Assembly: GCF_018687275.1 (NCBI RefSeq)
Contig: NZ_CP061287.1
Coordinates: forward strand, 248,001-312,000
DNA from: Polynucleobacter sp. MWH-Aus1W21
GTDB taxonomy: Bacteria; Pseudomonadota; Gammaproteobacteria; Burkholderiales; Burkholderiaceae
Direction of reading: 5' to 3'
DNA length: 64,000 nt
In this document: positions 44,677-53,322 of the stretch, piece after piece
Numbering within the stretch: position 1 is the first letter of the stretch
Layout: the number at the start of each line of letters is the position of its first letter
Program-made: the position numbers and the translations under genes
The notes under the pieces: generated by a model
The model's input: the letters and a program-made list of their open reading frames with translations, nothing else
What the model was told of the DNA's origin: nothing
Database searches by the model: none

Positions 44677-44704
44677 TTTAAATCTATCAGGAAAGAATTT
44701 CATC

Positions 44705-45076
44705 ATGACCATTGCATATGCCTGCATTCTCTTTATGGGTCTACTCCCTTATGTGGCAGCAGGTATCGCCAAAAAAGGATTTGAGGGTTATGACAATGCC
44801 ATGCCAAGGCAGTGGCTTGCTAAGCAAACCGGTTTTAGGGCTAGAGCTAACGCTGCTCAAGCAAATCTATTTGAGTCCCTACCGTTCTTTTTTGCTGCAG
44901 TAATCATTGCCTCTGTAGCAAATGCTCCACAGGACAGAATTGATCTGCTAGCGATGGGTTTTGTGCTTGCCCGAATTGCTTACCTCATTTGCTATATAGC
45001 CAATTGGCCAACAACCAGATCGATTGTTTGGTTATTCGGAATCATTTGTGTGGTGAGTCTATTTTTTCAAATTTGA
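44705..45076 (+). CDS. MAPEG family membrane protein
   Basis: The 123-residue protein has four hydrophobic segments and the MAPEG pattern RARANAAQANLFESLPFFFAAV, followed by ARIAYLICYIANWPTTRSIVW. Members of this family in eukaryotes include glutathione transferases and leukotriene enzymes; the bacterial role is undefined. It lies between plsY and folE on the same strand. Confidence 0.88.
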   Translation: MTIAYACILFMGLLPYVAAGIAKKGFEGYDNAMPRQWLAKQTGFRARANAAQANLFESLPFFFAAVIIASVANAPQDRIDLLAMGFVLARIAYLICYIANWPTTRSIVWLFGIICVVSLFFQI

Positions 45077-45155
45077 TTTTTAAAAGCACCTTAAGAATCA
45101 ATTAACTTATTAATAAATAATCAGAATTATTCAATTTCGAGATACATCAATTCTT

Positions 45156-45932
45156 ATGCCAGTCAAAAAAACCGTAGCAAAAAAAATGCCGACACAAAAA
45201 TTGGCAGCTACAAAAAAAAGTATTCCCAGTAAAAAAAATAACAAGAAAGATGATGCCGGCGCTCCACTGTCTGTTGTCATTCGTCGTCGCATCGAGGCAC
45301 AAAAGGCCCGCTTTCATGCAAACGACAACATCTCTGCTTTTATTAAGCCGGGTGAGCTAGAGGCTTTGGTAGATGAAGTAGCAGAAAAAATGCAGGCTGT
45401 ACTAGAAAGTCTCGTGATCGATACTGAGAATGATCACAACACACAAAATACCAGTCGTCGTGTGGCAAAGATGTATGTCCAAGAAGTATTTAATGGGCGC
45501 TATGTAGAGCAACCAACATTAACAAAATTTCCTAATGTGAGTCGCTTAAATGAGTTGATGATCATTGGACCCATTACGGTACGAAGCGCATGCTCTCATC
45601 ACCTGTGCCCGATTATGGGCCGCATTTGGATTGGCGTGCTACCAAGCAAAGAGTCAGCCCTAATTGGACTTTCTAAATACTCGCGATTGACTGAATGGGT
45701 AATGTGCCGCCCACAGATTCAGGAAGAGGCGGTGGTGGAGCTGGCCGATATGCTGGAAAAGAAAATCAAGCCAATTGGTGTTGCGGTGGTAATGGACGCT
45801 GACCACTTTTGTATGCAGTGGCGCGGCGTAAAAGATCGTGATTCTAAGATGATTAATAGTGTGATGCGTGGCGCTTTCTTAAAAGATTCGAATCTCCGCC
45901 GTGAATTTTTGGCATTAATTGACCGTAAGTAA
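45156..45932 (+). CDS. folE: GTP cyclohydrolase I with a lysine-rich N-terminal tail
   Basis: The 258-residue product has a complete FolE core: SACSHHLCPIMGRIWIGVLP with zinc and catalytic residues, GLSKYSRLTEW and the final domain. Its first 35 residues are almost all Lys/Thr/Ala/Pro and are not part of the usual fold. That stretch is encoded by runs of A7 (45165-45171), A8 (45179-45186), A8 (45212-45219) and A8 (45231-45238), which are prone to slippage. The enzyme starts folate synthesis. The tail could bind nucleic acid or be translated only partly, but a downstream start is not obvious. Confidence 0.92.
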   Translation: MPVKKTVAKKMPTQKLAATKKSIPSKKNNKKDDAGAPLSVVIRRRIEAQKARFHANDNISAFIKPGELEALVDEVAEKMQAVLESLVIDTENDHNTQNTSRRVAKMYVQEVFNGRYVEQPTLTKFPNVSRLNELMIIGPITVRSACSHHLCPIMGRIWIGVLPSKESALIGLSKYSRLTEWVMCRPQIQEEAVVELADMLEKKIKPIGVAVVMDADHFCMQWRGVKDRDSKMINSVMRGAFLKDSNLRREFLALIDRK

Positions 45933-45957
45933 CTTTTAAATTGGGCGTACTAAGTTA

Positions 45958-46167
45958 ATGAAACCCATTTTTTTAATTACATTAACTTCTTTGACTTTAT
46001 TTTTTGGGTGCACTGCTTTTCCATCGGTAAATCAGGACCCTGCTAAAAATAATAAAGCGACTTACAACAAAGATCTAAAAGAGTGCAAAGAGGATTATCC
46101 AGAATTAGGCTCTGGTTTAAATATTAAACAATGGATAGGTTGCATGAATCTTAAAGGATGGCAGTAG
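45958..46167 (+). CDS. Small putative lipoprotein
   Basis: The 69-residue protein has a signal sequence with the lipobox LFFGC, so the acylated Cys would be residue 18. The mature part is short and charged, with two more cysteines (ECKEDY and IGCMN) that could form a disulfide. No family is recognised. It sits 25 bases after folE and 22 before the HPP protein gene, on the same strand. Confidence 0.7.
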   Translation: MKPIFLITLTSLTLFFGCTAFPSVNQDPAKNNKATYNKDLKECKEDYPELGSGLNIKQWIGCMNLKGWQ

Positions 46168-46189
46168 TACTTCTAGATTTGCGCTATTA

Positions 46190-46894
46190 ATGAATAATAA
46201 AAATCCTACCGTAGGCGAGACTCTGGTTAAATGGTTTCGATATTTTGGTCAAGATCAGTCCCGGGTTTCTTGGGTTGAGAGATTCAGGTCATCGTTCGGG
46301 GCATTTCTTGGGTTGCTATGTACCGTTTTATTTGGACAGTTTGTAGGCGGATTTGTTGGGGTTGATGAGTGGTTTATGGCTTCGCTTGGCGCAAGCTCTC
46401 TACTCATTTTTGTATTGCCATCCAGTCCCATGGCTCAACCATGGGCGGTAATTGGTGGAAATGTCTTGTCTGCCATCGTGGGAGTTACCTGTAATCATTT
46501 ATTTGATAACCCCGTGCTCGCTTTGCCGGTTGCAGCATCAACAGCTATCTTAGGAATGTTTTTATTGCGCTGCTTGCATCCGCCAGCAGCCGCAGTCGCT
46601 TTGATTGCAGTGATGGGGCACACTCTAAGCTATCGCTATGCTTTTTTTCCTGTAATGATAGATTCAGTTATTTTGTGTGCTGTGGCTGCTCTTTACAACT
46701 CATTTACCGGCAAGCCGTATCCGACAAAGCCATCCATTGAGGTGACCCCTATTGCAAAGTCAGAAGTAGATAAAAATGCAGAGCTAAACGCAAGATTAAA
46801 TGCAATCTTAGATGAATATCATGAGGTTTTGGATGTGGATCACGCTGAATTAGTCAAAATTATCAAATTAGCCAGCAAGCCGAAGGAAAAGTAG
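46190..46894 (+). CDS. HPP family membrane protein
   Basis: The 234-residue protein has about four to five hydrophobic segments and the family signature LHPPAAAVALIAVMG near residues 128-142, preceded by SSPMAQPWAVIGGN. Some HPP proteins are nitrite or anion transporters; the substrate here is not known. A charged cytoplasmic tail of about 60 residues follows the membrane part. It is the last gene before the O-antigen ABC module. Confidence 0.88.
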   Translation: MNNKNPTVGETLVKWFRYFGQDQSRVSWVERFRSSFGAFLGLLCTVLFGQFVGGFVGVDEWFMASLGASSLLIFVLPSSPMAQPWAVIGGNVLSAIVGVTCNHLFDNPVLALPVAASTAILGMFLLRCLHPPAAAVALIAVMGHTLSYRYAFFPVMIDSVILCAVAALYNSFTGKPYPTKPSIEVTPIAKSEVDKNAELNARLNAILDEYHEVLDVDHAELVKIIKLASKPKEK

Positions 46895-46938
46895 GACAGC
46901 TCAGATACTTGGGGTTTCCGAGGTTAAAATTAGGCGTT

Positions 46939-47730
46939 ATGAAATTAATTCAATCCATATGGAATTACCGCGGATTTATTCTTGGCAGCGTTAAGCGGGA
47001 CTTCCAGTTTAAATACCAAAATTCACTTTTAGGTATTCTGTGGATTGTTTTGCAGCCCCTCTCGATGATTTTGGTATATACCTTAATTTTTTCGCAAGTA
47101 ATGCAAGCCAAATTTCCAGGGTCAACAAATTCTCTGACTTACAGCATCTATTTATGCTCAGGTATTTTGGCCTGGGGATTGTTTAGTGAAATCAGTACCC
47201 GTGCTACCAATACTTTTATTGATAATGCAAATCTACTAAAAAAAATCAATTTTCCGAGAGTATGTTTGCCTATCATCGTAATACTAAATGCTGGATTAAA
47301 TTTTTTGATTATTTTTGGCCTCTTTACTATTTTTCTATTGGTATCAGGAAATTTTCCAGGAATCAGCTATTTAGCAGTATTCCCACTACTGATCATTCTG
47401 ATTTCTTTTGCAATTGGCGTCGGTATATCTTTGGGGGTTCTGAACGTCTTCTTTAGGGATGTTGGCCAATTTTTTAATATTTTTCTACAGTTTTGGTTTT
47501 GGTTGACGCCTATCGTCTATCTAAAATCAATTCTCCCTGATTGGGTGCAGACTTGGATTGCATACAACCCTATGGAGCCTGTTATTACTGGTTTTCAGCA
47601 CGCAATTGCCGGTCAAGCGTGGCCCAATTGGACTGCCCTTCTTTATCCGCTAAGCATTGCAGTAATGGTCTGCACTATTGCTGCAATTTTATTTAGCCGC
47701 CATATTGGTGACATGATGGACGAACTCTAA
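46939..47730 (+). CDS. wzm: O-antigen/polysaccharide ABC exporter permease
   Basis: The permease of about 263 residues has six hydrophobic segments typical of ABC-2 polysaccharide exporters, with the N-terminal VKRDFQFKYQNSLLGILWIVLQPLSM and the segment LGVLNVFFRDVGQFFNIFLQFWFWLTPIVY. It moves undecaprenyl-linked chains across the inner membrane with Wzt. ATG 46939 is preferred to an in-frame start ten codons earlier because it fits the usual N terminus. It overlaps wzt by one base (TAATG). Confidence 0.93.
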   Translation: MKLIQSIWNYRGFILGSVKRDFQFKYQNSLLGILWIVLQPLSMILVYTLIFSQVMQAKFPGSTNSLTYSIYLCSGILAWGLFSEISTRATNTFIDNANLLKKINFPRVCLPIIVILNAGLNFLIIFGLFTIFLLVSGNFPGISYLAVFPLLIILISFAIGVGISLGVLNVFFRDVGQFFNIFLQFWFWLTPIVYLKSILPDWVQTWIAYNPMEPVITGFQHAIAGQAWPNWTALLYPLSIAVMVCTIAAILFSRHIGDMMDEL

Positions 47731-48950
47731 TGAATTCGCTGATCGTCTCCGGTTTAGGTAAGGCCTACAAGCAATACGCAAGTCGGTGGTCTCGACTGGC
47801 TGAGTGGGTTACGCCAGGTCATCGGTCTCGCCATCATTTGCATTGGGTGCTGCAGGATATTAACTTCACGCTCAAGCCGGGTGAGGCAATGGGCATCATT
47901 GGCATTAATGGCGCTGGCAAAAGTACTTTATTAAAAATGATAGCGGGTACTATTCAGCCTACCTTAGGTGAGATTCAAGTATTCGGAAAATTGGCCGCAT
48001 TACTTGAGCTTGGTATGGGCTTTCACCCAGACTTTACTGGTCGAGAAAATGCGTTGATGGCCGGACAGTTGTTGGGTCATACCGCCGAAGAAATGCGTCA
48101 AGTAATGCCGGAGATCTTAGAGTTTGCGGAAATAGGGGAGTACATCGATCAGCCAGTACGTGTTTATAGTAGTGGCATGCAAATGCGGCTTGCTTTTAGT
48201 GTTGCCACAGCATTCCGACCAGATGTTCTAGTGGTTGATGAGGCCTTATCGGTAGGCGATGCTTATTTTCAGCACAAAAGCTTTGAACGTATCAGGCAAT
48301 ATCGAGCACTGGGAACCACTTTATTAATTGTTAGCCATGATAAAGCGGCAATACAGTCAATATGCGATCGTGCAATTTTGATTAACGGTGGCCACCTTGT
48401 GCATGAAGGTAAGCCCGAAGACATCATGAACTACTACAACGCCTTGTTAGCAGATAAAGGTCGTCACGAAATTGAATTCAATCAAACAAGCTCCGGACAG
48501 ACGCAGGTAGTTTCGGGTACTGGTGAAGCCTCTATTCAAGGAGTCCGCCTATTAGATGCACAAGGCAATTCTGTTGAGGTGATCGGCGTTGGACAATCGG
48601 TTGAACTGGAAGTCAACATTCAGATTAATAGCGATATTCCAGAGTTAGTCGTGGGTTTATTGATCAAGGATCGTCTCGGTCAAGATATCTTTGGCACAAA
48701 CACCCATCATTTAAATCAAGTGTTGTATGACTTGAGAAGCGGCGAGAATCTCGCCATTGCAATGACATTCCCAGCAAATTTAGGGGTCGGAAGCTATTCG
48801 GCGGCTGTTGCCTTGCATAGCGCTAGCAATCATATTGCTAATAACTATGAGTGGCGGGAGCTTGCGGTGATTTTCTCGGTTGTGAACATGCAGTATCCTG
48901 AGTTCATAGGTAGTTCTTGGCTAAATCCAGCATTAAAAATTACACGATGA
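47730..48950 (+). CDS. wzt: O-antigen ABC exporter ATPase with C-terminal carbohydrate-binding domain
   Basis: The 406-residue protein has a nucleotide-binding domain to about residue 240 (Walker A GINGAGKST at 58-66; signature YSSGMQMRLAF; Walker B VLVVDEALSVGD). A beta-rich domain of about 150 residues follows, starting near GTGEASIQGVRLLDAQ. In Wzt of E. coli O9a this domain recognises the modified end of the O-chain before export. It is followed, with a 4-base overlap, by a methyltransferase. Confidence 0.93.
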   Translation: MNSLIVSGLGKAYKQYASRWSRLAEWVTPGHRSRHHLHWVLQDINFTLKPGEAMGIIGINGAGKSTLLKMIAGTIQPTLGEIQVFGKLAALLELGMGFHPDFTGRENALMAGQLLGHTAEEMRQVMPEILEFAEIGEYIDQPVRVYSSGMQMRLAFSVATAFRPDVLVVDEALSVGDAYFQHKSFERIRQYRALGTTLLIVSHDKAAIQSICDRAILINGGHLVHEGKPEDIMNYYNALLADKGRHEIEFNQTSSGQTQVVSGTGEASIQGVRLLDAQGNSVEVIGVGQSVELEVNIQINSDIPELVVGLLIKDRLGQDIFGTNTHHLNQVLYDLRSGENLAIAMTFPANLGVGSYSAAVALHSASNHIANNYEWRELAVIFSVVNMQYPEFIGSSWLNPALKITR

Positions 48951-49837
48951 ATACGAATCCAGACTCAGTGCAGTCACATTCCCCGGATGACCAAGACTTT
49001 TACTTGGCTTTTGAAAATAAGTATCGTGGTTCGACTGAATCTATACAGCTCCGCCAGACCGCATATCTTCCATATGCGCAATCTTTAAAAGCCTCTTATC
49101 CAGAGCTTAATGCACTTGATCTTGGATGTGGGAGAGGTGAGTGGCTAGAGCTTTTAAAAAAAGAAGGTATCAATGCCTCCGGGGTTGATTTAGATGAGGC
49201 AATGCTAGCGAGTTGTAGGCAGCATAAATTGAATGTAAAGCATCAGGATGCTTTAGGGGCGTTAAGAGAGCGCCCCGATGGTAGCTTGCAGATGATTACT
49301 GGTTTTCACATTGCTGAACATTTGCCGTTTAATCAATTAATTGCCTTGTGCAAAGAGGCTTATCGCGTCTTATCTCCCGGTGGCCTTTTGATTTTGGAAA
49401 CCCCTAATTCTGAAAACATTCATGTTGCCAGCTCAACTTTTCATTTGGATCCAACGCATAGCACTCCGTTACCATCCAAATTACTGACTTTTTTGATGGA
49501 ATTTGTTGGTTTTTCAAGATCGGTACAAATTGGCCTAAATCCTGATGTTTCTGTTGATGCGGGTAGTCACGTGTCTCTTCAGAACGTTCTTCTTTCGGGG
49601 GTAAGCAGGGACTATGCGGTAATTGGGCAAAAGGCTGGTAACTCTGATGCGATGAGAATGTTATTGGATGCCGTTCATGTAAATAATGTTTCTTCTTTAG
49701 AGGCAATGGTTGATCGCTTTGATATGCAGTTAGCCCAGGCTTATGCATTATTGCAAGATCAGCAAAGACGAGTCACTCGACTAGAGGCCCCTTTACGTTT
49801 TCTAAAGAAGCTCTTCGCCCCATTTTTTAAAAAATAA
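48947..49837 (+). CDS. Class I methyltransferase, WbdD-like (putative O-chain terminator)
   Basis: The product of about 296 residues opens FYLAFENKYRGS, then YLPYAQSL and LDLGCGRGEWLELLKK, the SAM-binding motif; FHIAEHLPF, LLILETPNSENI and DPTHSTPLP follow. This block order resembles the methyltransferase domain of WbdD, which caps O-antigen chains in E. coli O9a. The kinase domain of WbdD is absent. A coiled coil (about 245-275) and a basic hydrophobic end (FLKKLFAPFFKK) may anchor it. ATG 48947 overlaps the wzt stop; a TTG at 48917 is less likely. Confidence 0.85.
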   Translation: MNTNPDSVQSHSPDDQDFYLAFENKYRGSTESIQLRQTAYLPYAQSLKASYPELNALDLGCGRGEWLELLKKEGINASGVDLDEAMLASCRQHKLNVKHQDALGALRERPDGSLQMITGFHIAEHLPFNQLIALCKEAYRVLSPGGLLILETPNSENIHVASSTFHLDPTHSTPLPSKLLTFLMEFVGFSRSVQIGLNPDVSVDAGSHVSLQNVLLSGVSRDYAVIGQKAGNSDAMRMLLDAVHVNNVSSLEAMVDRFDMQLAQAYALLQDQQRRVTRLEAPLRFLKKLFAPFFKK

Positions 49838-49842
49838 TATCT

Positions 49843-50028
49843 ATGAATGCAATTAAGCAGCGCCTACGTGCTTATATTATTTTGATTATTCGCAAGTTAG
49901 GCTTGTATGAGCAAGTGTTTGCCTTGATGCGCAGAAGGGTTAAAACACTGGATATGGATGCATTAAGTCCTAGAGCTCAGAAGATTTACTTCGATCTACA
50001 AAATTTGCACAATCAGGATATGCATTAA
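49843..50028 (+). CDS. Small hypothetical protein (61 residues) in the O-antigen module
   Basis: The 61-residue frame starts MNAIKQRLRAYIILIIRKLGLYEQVFALMRRRVK, a strongly amphipathic, basic helix that could lie on the membrane, followed by a polar tail. It sits 5 bases after the methyltransferase and 2 bases before the double glycosyltransferase. No family is recognised. It could be an anchor subunit or a piece split off from a larger neighbour; codon use looks normal. Confidence 0.6.
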   Translation: MNAIKQRLRAYIILIIRKLGLYEQVFALMRRRVKTLDMDALSPRAQKIYFDLQNLHNQDMH

Positions 50029-50030
50029 GT

Positions 50031-52559
50031 ATGCGCATCGTTATTGATTTACAGGGCGCACAAAGCGACAGCCGCTTTCGCGGTATTGGGCGCTATACAG
50101 TTTCTTTTACTAAGGCGCTGATAGAGCAAGCTCCTCAGCATGAATTTTTTCTCGTTCTGAATGGTGCCTTTGGGGAATCCATTGACGCTATTCGTGATGC
50201 CTTCTATGGAATCTTGCCGCAAGATCATATATGCGTATGGCAGCCAGTTATTCCAGCGTCGGAGGGTCATGCACGCAATGCTTGGCGGACACAAGTTAAT
50301 CAAATCATTCGCAAGGCTTTCATTGCCAAACTCAAACCTGATTTGATTCATATCTCAAGTTTGTTTGAGGGTTATCGGGATAACGCGGTGACTAGTGTTG
50401 AGGGCTTTAATGATATTGGTGTGCCGGTTAGCATTATGTTTTATGACCTCATTCCACTTTTAGATCCTAGGAAATATTTAGATCCGGAGCCACGCTTCAA
50501 AGATTTTTATTTCAGACGAATTGAGCAATTAAAAAATGCAAATCTGCTGCTGGGTATTTCCGAGTTCTCTTGTCAGCAGGCGGTAGAGTTTTTAGGTGTA
50601 AGGCCGGAAAATGTGGTCAATATTTCTGCGGCGAGCGATCTTTCTTCTGAGAATTTGGCCAAAGGTGACGGCGCCAGTCAACGCACTCTAGAGAAATTGG
50701 GTATCACTAAGCCATTCATCTTGTATACCGGTGGTGGCGATCCTCGCAAAAATATTGCCGGCTTGATAGACGCATATAAAAAGCTTCCGGAAGATATTCG
50801 TATTAGCCACCAGCTAGTCCTTTCTGGGCACAATATTGAGTTGCATAAACATATTAAGGGATTCGGGCTTGGCGGAAATAAGCAAATAATCGTGACGGGT
50901 TATGTTTCCGATGATCAATTAATTGCTTTATATCGACATTGCGCCGTATTTGTTTTTCCTTCTTTCTTTGAAGGTTTTGGCTTACCTCCTCTGGAGGCGA
51001 TGAGCTTTGGTGCTCCAACACTAGCTTCCAACACAACAAGCATCCCAGAGGTAATGGGAGAGCATCCTGGCATGTTTAATCCGAATGTTCCAGAAGAGTT
51101 AGCCCGGAAGCTGGAGCGTGTACTGATTGACAGTGATTTTCGGAGCGAGTTAATTCGGTGTGGCTATGCTCAAGCCAAGAAGTTTTCATGGGAAGTTTCT
51201 GCTAAGCGTGCAATTGAAGTATTTGAAAAAGCACAGCAAGGTCTGCTCAATAGCAATCCAAATGCCATTGAGTTTGATATATCTATTGAAACTACCTTGC
51301 ATCAAATAGCTGCAATTAATATTCGTAAGCCCAGTGACTACGATATGTTGTGTTGCGCTCAAGTTGTTGCGCAGTCATTTCCCCCGCATGGCAGGAAAAA
51401 TAATTTATTAATTGATATTTCTGAGTTGGTTCAGCGCGATGCTGGAACAGGAGTGCAGCGAGTTACGCGATCCATTTTGACTGAGTTTTTAAAAGCTCCT
51501 CCCGATAATTATGATGTTAAGTTAGTGTATGCAACGCTGGGTAATCGTGGATATCGTTATGCCAATCAATTTCTTGCGAAGCTTGAAGGCAAAGATAGCA
51601 AGGGAGCCGTAGATGATGTCATAGAGGCATTTTCGGGCGATATCTTTTTAGGTTTGGATCTTCAGCATCACACGACACGCTTTCAAAGCGATACCTTAAA
51701 AGCAATGAGGCGGAATGGTGTTTTTGTTTGCTTTGTTGTTTACGACCTCTTGCCAATTCAATTTCCGCATTTCTGGCCGGGTGAGCATGGGGTTAAGTTA
51801 GTTCATGAAAATTGGTTGCGCGTTGTTTGCGAAAGTGATGCGGCAATTGGGATCTCTAAGGCGGTAGCGGATGAGTTGGAAAATTGGATTGTGCAGGAGT
51901 CCATTCCTCATGCCGATCACTTTAAGGCTTCTTGGTTTCACTTGGGCGCCAATATTAGTAATTCGCCTACACAAGGTATGCCAGCAAATGCTGATGCAAT
52001 CATTGCGCAATTAAAAGAGCGGCCTAGTTTTTTATTGGTGGGTACACTGGAACCTCGCAAGGGCTATCAACAGGTGCTGGATTCTTTTGAGTTGCTATGG
52101 AGCCAAGACCAGCAAATCAATTTAGTGATAGTCGGTAAAAAAGGTTGGTTAGTGGAAGAATTGCACCAGCGAATTATTTCTCATAGCGAAGCTGGTAAAC
52201 GGCTGTTTTGGATAGATTCTGCTAGCGATCAGTTTCTTGAGAAGCTTTACGAAACTTGTACTTGTTTAATTGCTGCCTCATACGGCGAAGGCTTTGGTTT
52301 GCCTTTGATAGAAGCTGCACAACATCAAACGCCAATGATTGCGCGTAATTTGTCGGTCTTTAATGAGGTAGCCGGTAACGCTGCATATTACTTTGATGGT
52401 TTTGCACCCGAAGACTTATCTAATGCGGTGCTAGAGTGGTTGGCCTTATACAGATCCAATCAGCATCCAAAATCCTCTGACTTGCATTGGCAAAGTTGGG
52501 GCGATTCAGCCAAGCAGCTCTGGAATGAAATTAAGAGACTTGAAAAGAATTGGCATTGA
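50031..52559 (+). CDS. Bifunctional glycosyltransferase, two GT4-type domains
   Basis: The 842-residue protein has two GT-B units. The first (about 1-405) opens MRIVIDLQGAQSDSRFRGIGRY and has FPSFFEGFGLPPLEAMSFG with the EX7E pair. The second (about 455-842) starts NNLLIDISELVQRDAGTGVQR and has LLVGTLEPRKGYQQVL and IAASYGEGFGLPLIEAAQHQ. Both active sites look intact. Such tandem enzymes add two sugars or alternate linkages in O-polysaccharides built for ABC export. It closes the wzm-wzt-methyltransferase operon. Confidence 0.9.
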   Translation: MRIVIDLQGAQSDSRFRGIGRYTVSFTKALIEQAPQHEFFLVLNGAFGESIDAIRDAFYGILPQDHICVWQPVIPASEGHARNAWRTQVNQIIRKAFIAKLKPDLIHISSLFEGYRDNAVTSVEGFNDIGVPVSIMFYDLIPLLDPRKYLDPEPRFKDFYFRRIEQLKNANLLLGISEFSCQQAVEFLGVRPENVVNISAASDLSSENLAKGDGASQRTLEKLGITKPFILYTGGGDPRKNIAGLIDAYKKLPEDIRISHQLVLSGHNIELHKHIKGFGLGGNKQIIVTGYVSDDQLIALYRHCAVFVFPSFFEGFGLPPLEAMSFGAPTLASNTTSIPEVMGEHPGMFNPNVPEELARKLERVLIDSDFRSELIRCGYAQAKKFSWEVSAKRAIEVFEKAQQGLLNSNPNAIEFDISIETTLHQIAAINIRKPSDYDMLCCAQVVAQSFPPHGRKNNLLIDISELVQRDAGTGVQRVTRSILTEFLKAPPDNYDVKLVYATLGNRGYRYANQFLAKLEGKDSKGAVDDVIEAFSGDIFLGLDLQHHTTRFQSDTLKAMRRNGVFVCFVVYDLLPIQFPHFWPGEHGVKLVHENWLRVVCESDAAIGISKAVADELENWIVQESIPHADHFKASWFHLGANISNSPTQGMPANADAIIAQLKERPSFLLVGTLEPRKGYQQVLDSFELLWSQDQQINLVIVGKKGWLVEELHQRIISHSEAGKRLFWIDSASDQFLEKLYETCTCLIAASYGEGFGLPLIEAAQHQTPMIARNLSVFNEVAGNAAYYFDGFAPEDLSNAVLEWLALYRSNQHPKSSDLHWQSWGDSAKQLWNEIKRLEKNWH

Positions 52560-52670
52560 GAATTATTCTTATTAAAAAATACTTATAAATCAATAAGATA
52601 AGTACTCAATAGTCGACTAAGTCGTTCTGCACTATGATCGATCGTGAATCTACAACCTCTTGGAGTAAAT

Positions 52671-52979
52671 ATGAAAACCACGCGTCGTCAATTTATGATT
52701 ATGTCAGCTGCAGGTGCTGCAACCTTAGCATTAAATAACACTGCTCAAGCGCAGGCAATGGTTGCCGAAACGGATCCTCAGGCTGCTGCATTGGGATACA
52801 AAGCTGATGCCTCTAAAGTAGATAAAGCAAAATTCCCTAAGTACGCTGCCGGTCAAGTTTGTGACAATTGCGCGCTCTATCAAGGCAAAGCTGGATCTGC
52901 TGCAGGCGGCTGCTCTTTGTTTGCTGGCAAGCAAGTTGCAGGTAAAGGCTGGTGCTCTGCTTATGCCAAGAAGGCTTAA
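52671..52979 (+). CDS. High-potential iron-sulfur protein (HiPIP), Tat-exported
   Basis: The protein of 102 residues has a twin-arginine signal (TTRRQFMIMSAAGAATLAL) and a mature part with the HiPIP cluster spacing: CDNC, a third Cys in GGCSLF, and the last in GWCSAY. The 4Fe-4S protein shuttles electrons in the periplasm. ATG 52671 has TTGGAG upstream and gives the Tat signal at the N terminus, so it is taken over a GTG at 52644. A terminator follows. Confidence 0.92.
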   Translation: MKTTRRQFMIMSAAGAATLALNNTAQAQAMVAETDPQAAALGYKADASKVDKAKFPKYAAGQVCDNCALYQGKAGSAAGGCSLFAGKQVAGKGWCSAYAKKA

Positions 52980-53002
52980 CTAGCAAGTAACAGTATGTAG
53001 AA

Positions 53003-53030
53003 AAAAAGGCTGCCAATTGGCAGCCTTTTT
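53003..53030. terminator. Bidirectional terminator between the HiPIP gene and the 44-residue gene
   Basis: AAAAAGGCTGCC and GGCAGCCTTTTT form a 12-bp stem with loop AATT. A- and T-runs flank it on both sides, so it can stop transcription from either convergent gene. Confidence 0.92.
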
Positions 53031-53046
53031 TATTGGGCAATAAATA

Positions 53047-53181
53047 TTATTTTTGAGCAGCAGTTGACTTAATACAGTCTTTGATGGCGTAGTTGTAATA
53101 CTTTCCAGCATTTTCCTTCTTTACTGACTGGGCGCACTCAGTTACAGAATTGCGAAGATCAATCTTTTGGTTACTTGCCAT
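53047..53181 (-). CDS. Small hypothetical protein (44 residues) with two cysteines
   Basis: A leftward ATG at 53181 opens 44 codons (start MASNQKIDLRNSVTECAQSV, end DCIKSTAAQK) and stops at 53047. GGGAG 7 bases upstream is a strong ribosome binding site and the terminator at 53003-53030 follows, which supports a real gene. Cys16 and Cys36 lie in two predicted amphipathic helices, a spacing that could allow a helical-hairpin disulfide. No signal peptide or known family is seen. Confidence 0.7.
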   Translation of the reverse strand: MASNQKIDLRNSVTECAQSVKKENAGKYYNYAIKDCIKSTAAQK

Positions 53182-53322
53182 TTTTATCTCCCTATATTTA
53201 GGTTTGTTGTATTAAGTAACTATTATTTTGGCCTAAACTTCATATCTGCGTGAAATAAGCCATTAAGTTAGTGATTACTCACAAATAATGTAGCATATTC
53301 AAGCACTTAGAATTTTCAATTC

